Origin: UBA8337 sp965658615
GTDB lineage: Bacteria > Pseudomonadota > Alphaproteobacteria > RS24
DNA length: 5,736 bases
Direction: 5' to 3'
Assembly: GCA_965658615.1 (NCBI GenBank)
Contig: CBFHSX010000069.1
Span: 1 to 5,736, forward strand
The notes under the pieces are model-generated. The model saw only the letters and a list, made by a program, of their open reading frames with translations. It did no database searches and had not been told where the DNA came from. Each line of letters begins with the position of its first letter. Position 1 is the stretch's first letter. Below are positions 5,436-5,736 of the stretch, piece by piece. The position numbers were made by a program, and so were the translations under genes.

Positions 5436-5736
5436 ATGAATTTTTTCGACACGGGTTTTGTGGTTCTGCTTATCGCCGCGCTGATATGGGGCTATAGCAA
5501 TGGCGGTTTTAAAACAGCCGTGAAGCTCGGCTTTATTGCGGCCCCCAGCATCGCCCTTGCCTATTTCGGCTCTGACATTGCCGCCCTTGGCAATCAAATC
5601 GCCGGCATGTTGAAAGACCGCGTCTCCGCCCCGCTTGGCCTTATCGGCGCGGGCAGCGGGCTGATGGGCATGGTCGGTATTGTCGGAGCCTTTTTTATCG
5701 GCAGCCGCATCATTCTGGCGATTATGGATCTGCACG
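5436..5736 (+). CDS. CvpA-like multi-spanning membrane protein, N-terminal part
   Basis: An open frame of 100 codons runs from the ATG at 5436 past the window edge, so the protein is incomplete. It begins MNFFDTGFVVLLIAALIWGY with hydrophobic segments at about residues 6-19, 31-44 and 66-97 (the last long enough for one or two spans). The pattern of an early Asp, a first span ending in GYSNGGFKTAVKLG (19-32) and a second span resembles the start of the CvpA (colicin V production) inner-membrane family, where GxRRGFxxE follows the first helix. I know of no firmly established biochemical role for CvpA; in many bacteria the gene lies next to purF, which would lie beyond this window if present. 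The ribosome site is weak (AGAG, about 10 nt upstream). The opposite-strand frame over this region has a poor composition, so the plus-strand reading is preferred. That it is a membrane protein is quite sure; the CvpA assignment is tentative. Confidence 0.6.
   Translation, partial: MNFFDTGFVVLLIAALIWGYSNGGFKTAVKLGFIAAPSIALAYFGSDIAALGNQIAGMLKDRVSAPLGLIGAGSGLMGMVGIVGAFFIGSRIILAIMDLH

Noticed and set aside
5370..5735. Minus-strand open frame of 121 codons over the CvpA-like start
   Set aside because: Its translation is rich in Lys, Asp, His and Ala with no domain pattern, whereas the plus strand gives a coherent membrane protein.
1..5736. tRNA or rRNA genes, CRISPR repeats, transposon ends, phage or defence genes
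   Set aside because: Looked for and not seen: there are no regularly spaced repeats, no tRNA-like T-loop sequences in the gaps, and no transposase, integrase or restriction motifs in the translated genes.

Overview
The window looks like chromosomal, ordinary-density DNA from an alphaproteobacterium of moderate GC (judged by eye). The best taxonomic clue is a 99-residue homologue of the mitochondrial-type complex I accessory subunit NDUFS4, a family found in bacteria almost only in Alphaproteobacteria. The glycosyltransferase family 10 (GT10) protein and the lipid A-type acyltransferase also fit a Gram-negative host. I see no rRNA, tRNA, CRISPR array, insertion sequence, integrase, phage gene or toxin-antitoxin pair, and no gap of more than 300 bases without a gene.

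Layout. (1) 4-213 (+) encodes a small glycine-rich lipoprotein. It converges, with a 2-bp gap, on the NDUFS4-like gene (216-515, -). (2) Upstream of the latter on the same strand lies an exported cyclase-family (PF04199-type) protein (583-1527, -). The 67-bp gap between them has no convincing terminator. (3) A 76-bp divergent region (1528-1603) separates the cyclase from an LpxL/HtrB-family acyltransferase (1604-2482, +). (4) The acyltransferase stop codon directly abuts the stop codon of a convergent GT10 (fucosyltransferase-family) gene (2483-3526, -). (5) Behind the GT10 gene come three co-directional genes for exported proteins of unknown function: 165 aa (3577-4074), 111 aa (4145-4480) and 236 aa (start corrected to 5236; 4526-5236). 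The gaps are 50, 70 and 45 bp, so these four genes could form one transcription unit. (6) A 199-bp divergent region then leads to the start of a multi-spanning membrane protein resembling CvpA (5436 to the window edge, +), cut off by the end of the window.

How the genes may work together. Most products act at or beyond the inner membrane: lipoprotein, periplasmic cyclase, lipid A acyltransferase, three secreted proteins and a membrane protein. The acyltransferase and GT10 gene suggest cell-envelope or LPS decoration, but no nucleotide-sugar synthesis genes are present to confirm the sugar. The NDUFS4-like gene is a respiratory component with no obvious functional link to its neighbours. I found no strong evidence of a new multi-gene system. 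The least explained parts are the three exported Cys-paired proteins upstream of the GT10 gene and two inverted repeats (4096-4142 and 5321-5350).
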